This document shows positions 49,560 to 61,119 of a stretch of 64,000 nt of DNA, piece by piece. Positions within the stretch are counted from its first letter, which is position 1. Every line of letters starts with the position of its first letter. Under the pieces are notes generated by a model, which saw only the letters and a list, made by a program, of their open reading frames with translations, was not told the origin of the DNA and did no database searches. Source of the DNA: Lichenostomus cassidix (taxonomy: Eukaryota > Chordata > Aves > Passeriformes > Meliphagidae); NCBI GenBank assembly GCA_008360975.2, contig VLJF02000034.1, positions 1,943,810 to 2,007,809 on the forward strand. The letters are read 5' to 3'. A program made the translations under genes and the position numbers.

Positions 49560-50870
49560 CTCTTCCCTCACAAATTCCCCCAAAATCACACTGAGGGGGA
49601 AACTTAAGCTTTTGGGGGCTCCCAGATTCTCCTAAACTTCAATTTGAGGGGTGAAAATAAAACTCCTCCCTCACAAAACCCTCTCAGAGTGAAGTCCTCC
49701 CTCACAAATTCCACTAAAGGAGAAATCCTGACCTCCTAAACCTCAATACGAGGGGTGAAAATGAAGCTACTCCCTCACAAAACCCTCCCGGAGGGACGTT
49801 CCTCCCTCACAAATTCCACTAAAGGAGGAAATTTGGGACTTTTAGGGTTTCCAGATCCTCCTAAACCTCAATTTGAAGGGTGGAAGTGAAGTTCCTCCCT
49901 CATAAATCCCACTAAAGGAGGAAATTCGGGACTTTTGAGGCCTCCAGATCCTCCTAAACCTCCATTTTAGAGGTGTTAATTAAACTCCTCCCTCACAAAA
50001 CCCTCTCAGAGTAAAGTCCTCCCTCACAAATTCCACTAAAGGAAGAATCCTGACCTCCTAAACCTCGATTTGAGGGGTGAAAATGAAGCTACTCCCTCAC
50101 AAAACCCTCCCGGGGGGAAGTTCCTCCCTCACAAATCCCACTAAAAGGGAAATAAAGGCATTTTGGGGCCTCCAGATCCTCCTAAACCTCAATTAGAGGG
50201 GTGAAAATGAAACTCCTCCCTCACAAAACCCCCTCAGAGTAAAGTCCTCCCTCACAAATTCCACTAAAGGAAGAATCCTGACCTCCTAAGTCTCAATTTG
50301 AGAGGTGAAAATGAAGCTACTCCCTCACAAAACCCTCCCGGAGTGAAATCTCCCCTCAAAAATCCCACTAAAGGAGGAAATTTGGGACTTTTGGGGCCTC
50401 CCGATCCTCCTAAACCTCCATTTGAGAGGCGTTAATTAAACTCCTCCCTCACAAAACTCTCCCGGAGTGAAGGGAGTGAAGCTCCTCCCTCACAAATTCC
50501 ACTAAAAGAGGAATCAGGACCTTTTGGGGCCCCACGATCCTCCTAAACCCCAAGTAGAGGGGTGAAAATGAAGCTTCTCCCTCACAAAACCCTCCTGGAG
50601 AGAAATCCTCCCTCACGAATTCCACTAAAAAAGGAATCCTGACCTCCTAAATCCCAATTAGAGGGGTGAAAATGAAGCCTCTCCCTCACAAAACCCTCCT
50701 GAAGAGAAATCCTCCCTCACGAATTCCACTAAAAAAGGAATCCTGACCTCCTAAACCCCAATTAGAGGGGTGAAAATGAAGCCTCTCCCTCACAAAACCC
50801 TCTCCGAGTGAAGTCCCCCCTCACAAATTCCCCCCGAATCCCACTGAGGGGGAGAACACAACCTCTCACC
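49560..50870. repeat. ctccctcacaaaaccctc minisatellite, units of about 100-150 bp
   Basis: About ten units carry ctccctcacaaattccacta, a ggaggaaatttgggactttt or aatcctgacctcctaaacc variant, and aggggtgaaaatgaagct. Probably the first intron of the minus-strand candidate. No coding frame. Confidence 0.88.
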
Positions 50871-50934
50871 GCCCCAAAACCCCCCCAAACTCCCTTTTAA
50901 CGAGGCTCCGCAATCCCTCCCGCCCCTCCCTCAC

Positions 50935-51030
50935 CTTTTCGGGGCTCAAAATCCCTAAAAACCTCAAAGTTCTCCTCAGGAAAATCCCCCTCCCCTCACG
51001 GCTGACTCGCTTCGCGCCAAAAGAAAATGG
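50935..51030 (-). other. Probable non-coding first exon of the minus-strand candidate gene
   Basis: On the gene strand a CpG-rich segment ends with ccccgaaaag and GTGAGG (donor at 50934). It would splice to the acceptor at 49429. The start is not defined and is placed near the E2F-type site at 51011-51022. Evidence is splice motif and CpG content only. Confidence 0.4.
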
Positions 51031-51294
51031 CGCCCGACACGTGCCCGCGCCTCGAGGGGCGTGGTTACGAGCTGTCACGTGGGGTGGATGAGCTGTGGGG
51101 TGGGCGTGGTTTATGCAAATCAGGGTGACGGAATTTATTAAGGAGGCGGGAGTGGGCGTGGCTTTCCAATGTCACGTGGAGCAAATATAATGAGAGTGAA
51201 TGGGGGAGTGGGCGTGGCTTTCCTCTGTCACGTGTAGTGAGGGGAGGGGCGGTGGGCGTGGCTTGCAGAGTCACGTGGCTTTGGGGCGCCAAAG
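51011..51294. promoter_or_regulatory. CpG promoter with two E2F-type sites, five CACGTG boxes and four GGGCGTGG boxes
   Basis: E2F-type sites: TTCGCGCCAAAA (51011-51022; TTTTGGCGCGAA on the minus strand) and GGCGCCAAAG (51285-51294). CACGTG at 51038-51043, 51076-51081, 51173-51178, 51229-51234 and 51272-51277. GGGCGTGG near 51102, 51153, 51210 and 51255 (KLF/SP type). An octamer ATGCAAAT at 51113-51120. The middle part is a loose repeat of about 50 bp containing GGGCGTGGCTT then TCACGTG. Confidence 0.6.
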
Positions 51295-51319
51295 CCTCAG
51301 GGAGATCTCCGCGTGAGGG

Positions 51320-51560
51320 GAGGATTTAAAAAATCCTAAAAATCCCTAAAAAATCCTAAAAAAACCCCTGAAAATCCCTAAAAAATCCCTAAAAAACCCT
51401 AACAAACACTAAAAAATCCCTAACAAACCCTAAAAAAACCCTAAAAAAATCCCTAAAAACCAAAAAAATCCTGAAAAACCCTAAAAATCCCTAAAAAATT
51501 CCTAACAAACCCTAAAAAAATACCTAAAAACCGCCAATAAAACCAAAATTTGGGGTTCTT
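51320..51560. repeat. ccctaaaaaatccctaaaa array
   Basis: Short units (ccctaaaaa, tccctaaaaaa, ccctaacaaa) of 9-11 bp over about 240 bp. They resemble degenerate plant-type telomere units by chance only. Confidence 0.8.
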
Positions 51561-52020
51561 ATAGGGGAATGCAGGGCTGGGGGGTTTAGGGAGTGGAGGT
51601 TCCCCTAGAGATTTGGGGTCCCTATAGATTTGGCATCCCTATAACCAAGGAGAAACCCTAAAAACCCTAAAAATTCAAAATTTGGGGGGTTTTGTAGGGA
51701 ATGTGGGGCTGGGGGGTGGAGATTCCCCTATAGATTTGGGATCCCTATAGGTTGAGGGTTCCTATAACCAAGGGGAGACCCTAAAGAACCCGAAATTTGG
51801 GGTTTTATATGGAAAAGTGGGGCTGGGGAGTGGAGTGGAGGTTCCCCTACAGATTTGGGGTCTTTATAACCAAGGAGAGACCCTAAAAACCCCAAATTTG
51901 GGTTTTTTATACGGAAATGCAGTGCTGGGGGGTTTAGGGAGTGAAGGTTCCCCTAGAGATTTGGGATCTCCTGCAGTTCAGGGATTCCCTGGAGATTTGG
52001 GATCCTCACAGCTCCATATG
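51561..52020. repeat. About 110-bp unit with aggttcccctagagatttggg
   Basis: Four units carry ggggctggggggtttaggg, ggttccccta and gatttggggtccctata. No gene. Confidence 0.78.
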
Positions 52021-53550
52021 GCTTTGGTTCCAAATCCTAGTCCTGTCCCATTCCCGATCCCATTCCCACCCCAAATCCCATTTCTGATCCCATTCCCATC
52101 CCAAATCCCGTTCCCGATCCTATTCCCACCCCAAATCTCATTCCTGATCCCATTCCCACCCCAAATCCCATTCCTGATCCCATTCCCATCCCAAATCCCA
52201 TTCCCACCCCAAATCCCTTTCCTGATCTCATTCCAACCCTATTCCCTTTCCTATTTGCATTCCCATCCCAAATCCCACCCCAAATCCCAAATCCCTCCCC
52301 AAATCCCAAATCCCGCCCAAACCCCAAACCCCAAATCCCGCCCCATCCCGATCCCAAAATCCCAAATCCCGCCCCAAATCCCTAATCCCAAATCCCAAAT
52401 CCCTCCCAGATCCCAATCCGCCCCATTCCCGATCCCCAAACCCCAAATACCACCCCAAATCCGTCCCAAACCCCAAATCCCTCCCCAAACCCGATCCCAT
52501 TACTATACCCAAACCCCAAATCCAAACCCCAAACCCCAAATCCTCCCCGTCCCGATCCCAAAACCCCAAATCCCTCCCCAAACCCCAAATCCCGCCCTAT
52601 TCCCAAACCCCAAAACCCCAAATCCCGATCCCATAACCCTGAATCCCAAATCCCGCCCCGTTCCCGATCCCAAAATCCCAAACTCCACCCCAAATCCCAA
52701 ATCCCACCCCAAATCCCAAACCTCAAAACCCCAAATCCCGATCCCATAACCCCAAATCCCGATCCCATAACCCCAAATCCCGCCCCACATCCCAAATCCC
52801 GCCCCGTTCCCGATCCCCAAACCCCAAATCCCACCCCAAATCCCAAATCCCGCCCCAAATCCCAAACCCCAAACTCCTCCCCAAATCCCAAATCCCGCCC
52901 CGTTCCCGATCCCCAAAACCCCAAATCCCGCACCCCAAAACCCAAACCCCAAATCCCACCCCATTCCCATCCTAAATCCCAAACTCCTCCCAAATCCCAA
53001 AATCCCAAATTCCAGCCCCATCCCCGATCCCCAAAATCCCAAATCCCGCACCCCAAATCCCCAAATCCCAAATCCCGCCGTTCCCGATCCCTAAACCCCA
53101 AATCCCACCCCAAATCCCAAATCCCAAATCCTGCCCCCAAATCCCAAACCCCAAACCTCCCCAAATCCCAAATCCCGGCCCATTCCCGATCCCCAAAACC
53201 CCAAATCCTCCCCAAATCCCAAATCCCAAATCTGCCCCATCCCCGATCCCCAAAATCCCAAATCCCGCACCCCAAAACCCCAAATCCCAAATCCCGCCCC
53301 GTTCTGGATCCCCAAACCCCAAATCCCACCCCAAATCCCAAATCCCAAATCCCGCCCCAATCCGACCAAACTCCTCCCCAAATCCCAAATCCCGCCCCAT
53401 TCCCGATCCCCAAAACCCCAAATCCGAAATCCCGCCCCATTCCCGATCCCAAAATCCCAAACTCCTCCCCAAACCCCAAATCCCGCCCCAAATCCCACCT
53501 CCCGCCCCATTCCCGATCCCAAATCGCTCCCGGGCGGAGCTCAGAAACAA
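52021..53550. repeat. aaatcccgccccattcccgatccc minisatellite
   Basis: Units of 7-35 bp built from aaatccc, ccgccccattcccgatccc and caaaacccc. It extends up to the GAL3ST4 5' region. Long Gly/Trp/Leu/Asp frames on the minus strand (to 407 codons) are repeat reading. Confidence 0.9.
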
Positions 53551-53589
53551 AAGGGGAAAAAAACTTTTTGGGGTTGGGAAGAGAAAGAT

Positions 53590-53728
53590 CGCGAACTGCG
53601 CCCAACTTTTGGGATCGCCGGAATTTCGGGAATTTTGGGATCGCGAGGGAGTTTTGGGGTTTTTTTGGGGTTTTTTTTGGGATCGTCCGGATTCCCCGCG
53701 GGATGTGGCGGAGCTGAGAGAGGCCGCG
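53590..53728 (+). other. Probable 5' UTR exon of GAL3ST4
   Basis: A unique CpG-containing segment ends gagagaggccgcg followed by GTGAGTGC (donor at 53729). Its start is undefined. It would splice to the acceptor at 56100-56101. It lies about 2.4 kb from the candidate minus-strand promoter, giving a divergent arrangement. Confidence 0.5.
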
Positions 53729-53739
53729 GTGAGTGCGGG

Positions 53740-54655
53740 AGGGAGGGAGGGAGGGAAAAACGGGAATTTTGGGAGGAAAAAGGGGTTTTGGGGGGGTGGG
53801 AATTTTGGGGGGAAAAGTGGGAATTTTGGGGTGGAAAAGTGGGAATTTGGGAGGAAAAGTGGGAATTTGGGGGGAAAAAGTGGGAATTTGGGGGGAAAAG
53901 TGGGAATTTGGGGTGGAAATGGGAATTTGGGGGGAAAAGTGGGAATTTGGGGTGGGGGAAGCGGGATTTGGGATTTTGGGAGGAAAAAGTGGGAATTTTG
54001 GGATGGAAAAGTGGGAATTTTGGGGAGAAAGTGGGAATTGGGAGGCGGGGGGAAGCGGGAATTGGGATTTTGGGGGAAAAGTTGGAATTTGGGAGGAAAA
54101 AGTGGGAATTTGGGGAGGAAAAGTGGGAATTTGGGAGGAAAAAGCGGGAATTCTGGGCGGGGGAAGCGAGGTTTTGGGATTTTGAGGGAGGAAAGCTGGG
54201 AAAAGTGAAAAATGGAATTTTGGGGGGAAAAAGTGGGAAAAATGGGATTTTCGGGGGGAAAATTCGGGAATTGGGATTTGGCAGGGAGAGCGGGATTTGG
54301 GATTTTGCGGGAGGAAAAGGGAAAAGTGGGAATTTTGGGGGGAAAAGTGGGAATTTGGGGAGGAAAAACCGGGAATTAGAAGGGGGGGAGAAGTGAGAAT
54401 TGGAATTTTGGGGGGAAAGTTGGGAATTTGGGGTAAAAGTTGGGAATTTGGGGAGGAAAAATGGGATTTTCGGGAGGAAAATCCGGGAATTAGAATGTGG
54501 GGGGAGAAGTGGGATTTGGGATTTTGGGGTGAAAAGTGGGGAAAATGGGATTTTGGGTGGAGAAAAGCGGGAATTGGGATTTTTGGGGAGGGAAAATTAG
54601 GATTTTTGGGAAGGAAAAATCAGGAATTAATTAGGGTTTGGGTGGGGAGGAGATG
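53740..54655 (+). repeat. gtgggaatttggggggaaaa minisatellite
   Basis: Units of 20-24 bp (aagtgggaatttgggg, ggaggaaaa) following the presumed non-coding exon. Open Gly/Glu/Trp/Lys frames are artefacts. Confidence 0.88.
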
Positions 54656-56100
54656 AGTAAATAACGGGAATGGGAGGAGACAGAATTGGGGAAAATCCAA
54701 TGGATTTGGATGTTTTTTTATGGGACTTTTTGGGGTTTTTTTAATGGGATTTTGGGGTTTTTTAAATGGGATTTTGGGATGGGATTTTGGGGGTTTTTTA
54801 ATGGAATTTTGGGGAGTTTTTAATGGCATTTGGGGAATTTTTATTAAATGGGATTTTGGGATTTTTTAAAATGGGATTTTGGGATTTTTTTTAATGGGAT
54901 TTTGGGATTTTTTAGGGGATTTGGGTTTCAGGCTTTTGGGATTTTGGGATTTTGGGATTTGGGATCCCCTCGGTGTTTCCCCCCCTATTTCCCATTAGGA
55001 TTTTTTGGGGATTTTTTTTGATTTTGAGGAATTTTTTTTATTATTATTTTTCTTTTACTTCTGGGGGTGTTTGGGAGGCTTTTTTTTATATTTGGGGATC
55101 TTTGGGGGATTTTTGAATATTTTTGGGGGATTTTTGAATATTTTTGGGGGATTTTTTTGCACTCAGGATTTTTTTATTTTTGGAGAATTTTTTGGAGGGA
55201 ATTTTTTTTTTAACTTTTTTTTTGTTCCATATTTTGGGGACTTCCTTTGAAAATGCTTTTGGGGATTTTTTGGGGGATTTTTCTTTGATTTTGGGGGAGA
55301 TTTTCTCAGGAATTTATATTTTTATCATTACTATTCCTATTATTGGTTTTAACGTTATTATTGCTATTATTATTCAGTTTTTTGGGTTTTTTTCTTATTT
55401 TTTGGGGATTTTTGGGGGATTTTTTTTTCATTTTCAAGGATATTTTTTAGGATCGCCTTTCCCTCCCCAGATTATTAATTTTTCCCCCCAAAATCCCCAA
55501 ATTTCCTGTCAGGAAGGTGATGAAGCCATTGGTGTTTTGGGGGGAGATTTTCTCTGGAATCTTTTAATTATTATTGTTGTTATTATTACCATCATTATTA
55601 CTAATATTTTGGGGACTTTTTGGAGTATTTTTTGGGTATTTTTTAATATTTGGGTCGATTTTTTGCGCATTTTTTTGGTTTTTTTCTTTTTTTTGTTATT
55701 ACCATTGTTACTGTTATTGGTTGGTTTTTATCATTGTTTCTATTGTTTTAATAATTATTAGTTATTTTATTATTTTATCTTTATTATTTTTAAATTATTT
55801 TTGTTACTATAATAACATTGGGTTGGTTTTGGGGTTTTTTCTTATTTTTTGCTCGATTTTATGGGGATTTTTTGGGGTATTTTTATCATTTTTGGGTCAA
55901 TTTTTTTTTTATTTTTGGGGGGATTTTTCTCATTTTTGGGTCAATTTTTGGGGATTTTTTGGATATTTTTCTCATTTTTGGGTCAATTTTTTGTGGATTT
56001 TTTGGGGGATTTTTTTAAATTTTCAAGGATATTTTTTAGGATCGCCTTTCCCTCCCCAAATTATGAATTTTTCCCCCCAAAATTGCCGAATTTCCTGGCA
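54656..56100 (+). repeat. T-rich intron region with TTA-type microsatellites and one exon-edge copy
   Basis: 54700-55000: ttaatgggattttggg units. 55000-56100: ttttttgggg units with AT-rich islands (ttattattatt near 55320-55375, 55565-55605 and 55735-55815). A copy of the intron end and GAL3ST4 exon 1 start (tttcctgtcagg then gtgATGAAGCCATTGG) lies at about 55434-55540; the real one is at 56022-56115. Confidence 0.82.
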
Positions 56101-56108
56101 GGGAGGGG

Positions 56109-59100
56109 ATGAAGCCGCTGCCTTCCCGCCTGTCCCTGCTGGGAGCAGCTCTGGGAGTTTCTGTCACCATTGGCTTCACCCTGCAGCTCCTCGGGGCCAA
56201 GAACAGACACAGGTGAGACCAAAATCCCAAATTCGGGTAAAAAAAACCAAAATTCCCATTAAAACCCCCAAAATTCTAGAGAGAAAATTCAAAATCCCAT
56301 TTAAAAAAACATAAATCCCATTAAAACACTCAAGTCCCATTAAAAAACCCCAAAATCCCATTAAAAAACCCCAAAATCCTATTAAAGAAAACCACAAAAT
56401 CCCATTTTTAAAAAAACTAAAATCCCATTTAAAAAAGCCCTAAAATTGCATTTTAAAAAGCCCTAAAATCCCATTAAAAAACCCCAAAATCCCATTGAAA
56501 AAACCCTCCCATATCGCACATGACTGTCATATCGTGACACAAACCGCGATATCTCATTAGAAAAACCCCCAAAATCGTCATAAGTAAATCCACCAAAATC
56601 GCTGTTAAAAAAACCCCTAAAATCGCGATAAAAACCCCAAATATCGCTATAAAGACCCCCAAAATCGCGAAAAAACCCCCAAAATTCCATTAAAAAACCC
56701 CAAATGTCACGACACAACCAGGCGATATCGCGACGCAGTCCCCCCATATCGCGAATAACCCCTCATATCGCAACACAAACCCGCAATATTGCGACACAAC
56801 CCCGCGATATCACGGCCCTTATCGCGACACAAACTGGTCGTATCACGACACAACCCCACGATATCGTGACACAACACCTCATATCACGACACAACCCTAC
56901 GATATCGCGACACAGCCCCTCAAATCGCGAGATAACCTGTCATATCGCGACACAGCCCCCATATCGCGACACAACCCCACAGTATCGCGACACAAACTGG
57001 TCATATCACGACAAAACCCCACGATATAGCGACAAAACCCCTCATATCGCAACACAAACCTGCGATATCGCGACGTGAACCCAGGATATCGTGACACAAC
57101 CCTCCCCTATTGTGACATAACCCCTCGTATCGCGACGCAACCCTGCGATATCGCGACATAACCCCTCCTATCGCGACGCAACCCCGCGATATTGTGATAT
57201 AACCCCTCCTATCGCGACACAACCCCGCGATATCGCGAGATAACCCCTCCTATCGCGACATGAACCCACGATATCGCGACCCAACCCCTCGATATCGCGA
57301 CACAACCCCGCCTGTCGCGATGCAACCCTGCGATATGATGATATAACCCCTCCTATCGCGACGCAACCCCGCGATATCGCGACGCAACCCCGCGATATGG
57401 CGCCCTAACCCCCGCGCTGTGCCCCCAGCCCCGCGGGGCGCGCCGCCTGCCGGCCGCGCAGCCACCTGGTGTTCCTGAAGACGCACAAGACGGGCGGCAG
57501 CTCGCTGGTCAACGTCCTGTCGCGATACGGCGAGTCGCGGCGCCTGCGCTTCGCCCTCCCCCACCGCTACCAGTTCGGCTACCCCGCCGCCTTCCGGGCC
57601 ACCAGGGTCAGGGGCTACCGGCCCGGGGAGAGCTTCGACATCATCTGCCACCACATGAGGTTCGACCTGCGCGAGGTGAGGGAATTCGGGATTTTGGGGG
57701 AAAATGGGAGAATTTGGGATTTTTTGGGAATTTTTTTGGTGATTTTTTGGGATTTTTAAAGATTTTTTTCTGATTTTTTTCTGGGTTTTTTCTGGTTTTT
57801 TTCTGATTTTTTGGGATTTTTTTAGAATTTTTTGGGGGGTTTTTTGCAATATTTTTCAGGATTTTTGGGAATTTTTTTGGATTTTTGGGATTTTTTTTTT
57901 AGAATTTTTGGGGATTTTTGGGATTTTTTTGGGATTTTTTTCCGATTTTTTTCCAATTTTTTGGTGATTTTTTGGGTTTTGAATTTTTCTTGATTTTGGG
58001 GATATTTTTCGGTATTTTGGATTTTGATTTTTGGGATTTTTTAGAATTTTTGGATTTTGGATTTTTTGGGATTCTTTCAATTTTTGGGATTTTTTGGGGG
58101 TTTTTTTTACAATTTTTTTCTGATTTTGGGGATATTTTTGGGATTGTTGGGATTTTTTTTTAGAATTTTTTAGAGTTTTTGGGGTTTTAGTTTTTAAATT
58201 TTTTAGATTTTTTTGGGGAATTTTTGCAAATTTTTAAGCATTTTTTCTTATTTTTCCTGATTTTGGGGTGACGTTTTGGGCAATTTTTTAGAAATCTTTT
58301 CGTGAGTTTTTGTGATTTTTGGATGATTTTTTGGTGACGTTTTTGGGATGTTTTGGTGATTTTTGGAGGTATTTTGGGGAATTTTGGGGCTTTTTATTGG
58401 TGACTTTTTGCAGATTTTTATGGGAGTTTTGGGGATTTTATCAGGATTTTTTCAGGATTTTTTGGGGTTTTTTTGAGGAATTCAATGGGATTTTTTTTTT
58501 TAATTTTTCAGGATTTTTGGGGTTTGTTTTTAACGCTATTTTGGGCTATTTTGGGGATATTCCTGTTGGTTATCCTGAGCCATTCTGGGCCACCAGGGTC
58601 AGGGGCTACCAGCCAGGGGAGAGCTTTGACATCATCTGTCACCACATGAGGTTCGACCTGCGCGAGGTGAGGGAATTGGGAATTTTGGGGATTTTTGGGG
58701 TTTTTTGGGATTTTTTGGGGCATTTTTGGGGATTTTTTGGGATTTTTTTAGAATTTTTGGGGGATTTTGGGGATTTTTTAGGGATTTTTTGGGGATTTTT
58801 TTCCAATTTTTTGGTGATTTTTTGGGGTTTTTTTAGAATTTTTTTCTTGATTTTTGGGGATATTTTTTGGGAATTTTGGGAATTTTTTGGTGATTTTTGG
58901 GATTTTTTTTCTGAGCTTTTCCTGATTTTTTGGGAATTTTTTAGAATTTTTTGTAGAATTTTTGGGGATAATTTTCAGGATTTTGGGGGATTTTTAAATG
59001 GGATTTTTTGGATTTTTTGGGTGATTTTTTGGATTTTTTGGGGTTTTAGAATTTTTGGACAATTTTTCACGATGTTTTAGGATTTTTCGGTGATTTTTGG

Positions 59101-61119
59101 TGGCATTTTTCGGGTTTTTATTTACAGGAATTTTTTCGTGATTTTTTTGGAGGATTTTTTGCATTTTTTTGGTGATTTTTTTGGGATACTTTGGGGAATT
59201 TTTGGGGAATTTTTGGGGATTTTTTGGTGGGTTTTTGGTGATTTTTTGGGGATTTTTTGGGAATTTTTCAGGATTTTTTTGGGGATTTTTTTGGTGGTTT
59301 TTTGCCTTTTTTGGTGATTCTTTGCAATATTTTGGGGGATTTTTTTGGCTTCGTTTGGTGATTTTTTTCAGCTCTTTTTGGGAATTTTTTTTGAATTTTA
59401 CAGGAATTTCTGGGGATTTTTTTTTTCCATTTATTGGGATTTTTGGGGGAAATTTTTATATTTTTTTGGGATTTTTTAGGGTACTTTTTACTGCTATTTT
59501 GGGCTATTTTGGGGTTATTTGGGTTATTCTGCCTTGGGGAGAAGTTTGATGTCATCTGTCATCACATAAGGTTTGATCTGCACGAGGTGAGGAAATTGGG
59601 AATTTTGGGAAAATTTGGGAATTTTTGTATAAATTTTTTTTGATTTTTTGGGGATCCAAAAAATCCCCCAAAAATCCCAAAAAGATCCCAAAAATTCTCA
59701 AAAAATTCCAAAAATCCCCAAAAAATCCCCCAAAATTCCCAAAAATCCAAAGAAATAAAAAAACCTCAAAAATTCCCAAAATAAAAAATCCCAAAATCCG
59801 AAGAAATCTGAAAACATCCAAAAAATCCCCCAAAATCCCAAAAAATCCCCAAAATCCCCAAAAATCCCCCAAAATAATTCCCAAAAAATCCCCAAAAATC
59901 CCCAAAAATCCCCAAAATCCAAAAATTCCAGAAAAATCCTTAATAATTCCCAAAAAATCCCCAAAAATCCAAAGAAAATCCAAAATCTCAAAAATTATCA
60001 GAAAGTAAAAAAAATTCCCAAAATCTGAAAAAATTTAAAAATCCCCAAAAAATCCCCACAAAATAATAAAAAAATCCAAAATTCCAAAAAGTCAAAAAAA
60101 TCCAAAAAATTTTTAAAAATCCCAAAAATCGAAAAATCCAAAAAAAAAAAAAAAAATAAATAAAAAAATCCCAAAGAAATAAAAACCACCCCAAAATTCC
60201 CCAAAAAATCGAAAATAAAACCGAAAAAAACCCCAAAAAATCCCCAAAAATCCCCAAACCCCCAAAACCCTCCAAAAAATCCTCAAAAAATCCCCCAAAA
60301 ATCCCAAATTTTTTCTCTCCCCTCCAGGTGCAGAAGGTGATGCCCAACGACAGCTTCTACTTCTCCATCGTCCGCGATCCGGGAACGCTCGGCGCCTCAG
60401 CCTTCTCCTACTTCCGCTCCGCCTCTCCCGCCTTCCGGAACTCTCCGTCCCTCGACGCCTTCCTGGCCTCCCCGTCGCGCTTCTTCCAGCCCGGAGTCCG
60501 CGGCAACCACTACGCCAGGAACCTGCAGTGGTTCGACTTCGGCCTTCCCGACCCCGTCAGCCCCGAGAGGATCCCCAGAATCCTGGGGGAGCTGGAGAAA
60601 ACCTTCCCGCTGGTGCTGCTGGCCGAGAACTTCGACGAGTCCCTGATTCTGCTGCGGGAGGAGCTGTGCTGGCCGCGGGACGCGGTGGATTCTTTCCCCC
60701 ACAACTCCCGCGACAGACCCCAGGAGCCCACCCCGGCCCAGATCCGCCTCCTCCGCGCCTGGAACGCCCTGGACTGGGAGCTCTATTCCCACTTCAACCG
60801 GAGCTTCTGGAGAAAGGCGGAGAAATTCGGCATCTCGCGGCTGCGGCGGGAAGTGTCGGCGCTGCGGCGGCGGCGGGAATTCCTGGCGGGAAGGTGCCTG
60901 GAGGGAGGAGGACCCATTCCCGCCAAATCCATCCCCGACGGGAATCTCAGACCCTTCCAGCCGCCGGGGGGAGGGAGGATTTTGGGGTTTGCGCTGCGGG
61001 AAGGGCTGCAGGAGGAGGAGAGGGAGAGATGTCGCCGCATGGCCATGCCCGAGCTGCAGTACAAGGACCTGCTGGAGCGGCGCCAGTTCGGCGGGGAAAA
61101 CGGGACTGTGGGGGGCTGA
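56109..61119 (+). CDS. GAL3ST4: GAL3ST4, galactose-3-O-sulfotransferase 4 (complete)
   Basis: Golgi type II enzyme moving sulfate from PAPS to the 3-OH of galactose, mainly on core-1 type O-glycans. Coding exons 56109-56212, 57429-57675 and 60328-61119 join in phase to 380 residues (human 486; the human proline-rich insert between FGLPDP and the VLLAENFDES region is absent). Residues 8-30 form the membrane anchor (SLLGAALGVSVTIGFTLQLL). The 5'-phosphosulfate loop is FLKTHKTGGSS (about 50-60). The 3'-phosphate motif is FYFSIVRDPG (about 127-136) with SAFSYF. Other family marks are HYARNLQWFDFGLP, AENFDESLILLREELCW, WNALDWELYSHFNRSFW and MPELQYKDLLE. Intron 2 holds two older exon-2 end copies. 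Confidence 0.96.
56213..56740 (+). repeat. aaaatcccattaaaaaacccc array in GAL3ST4 intron 1
   Basis: Units of 19-21 bp (cccattaaaaaaccccaaaat) downstream of the exon 1 donor at 56213, drifting into the TCGCGA array. No gene. Confidence 0.88.
56700..57415 (+). repeat. ATATCGCGACACAACCCC minisatellite in GAL3ST4 intron 1
   Basis: About 40 units of 17-19 bp, most carrying TCGCGA and many GATATCGCGA, giving a very high CpG density in alternation with AT-rich steps. It stops just before the acceptor at 57427-57428. Several units have TCACGA or TTGCGA, consistent with CpG decay. Confidence 0.92.
57676..60327 (+). repeat. GAL3ST4 intron 2, right copy: complementary halves and two exon-2 end copies
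   Basis: 57676-59650 is ggggattttttgggattttt units; 59657-60315 is its reverse complement (aaaaaatccccaaaaatcc), pivoting around GGGGATCC at about 59650-59657. Exon-2 end copies with donor GTGAGG end at 58666 (VGYPEPFWATRVRGYQPGES and onward, two base changes in the last 51) and at 59587 (GEKFDVICHHIRFDLHE, many changes, mostly toward A/T). Confidence 0.9.

Noticed and set aside
51320..51480. ccctaaa-type tract as interstitial telomere
   Set aside because: Units are irregular (ccctaaaaaa, ccctaacaaa), not (CCCTAA)n, and lie in a run of other simple repeats.
52382..53605. 407-codon minus-strand Gly/Trp/Leu/Asp frame
   Set aside because: It is the reading of aaatcccgcccc units. All three minus frames give similar peptides, typical of a stop-free repeat.
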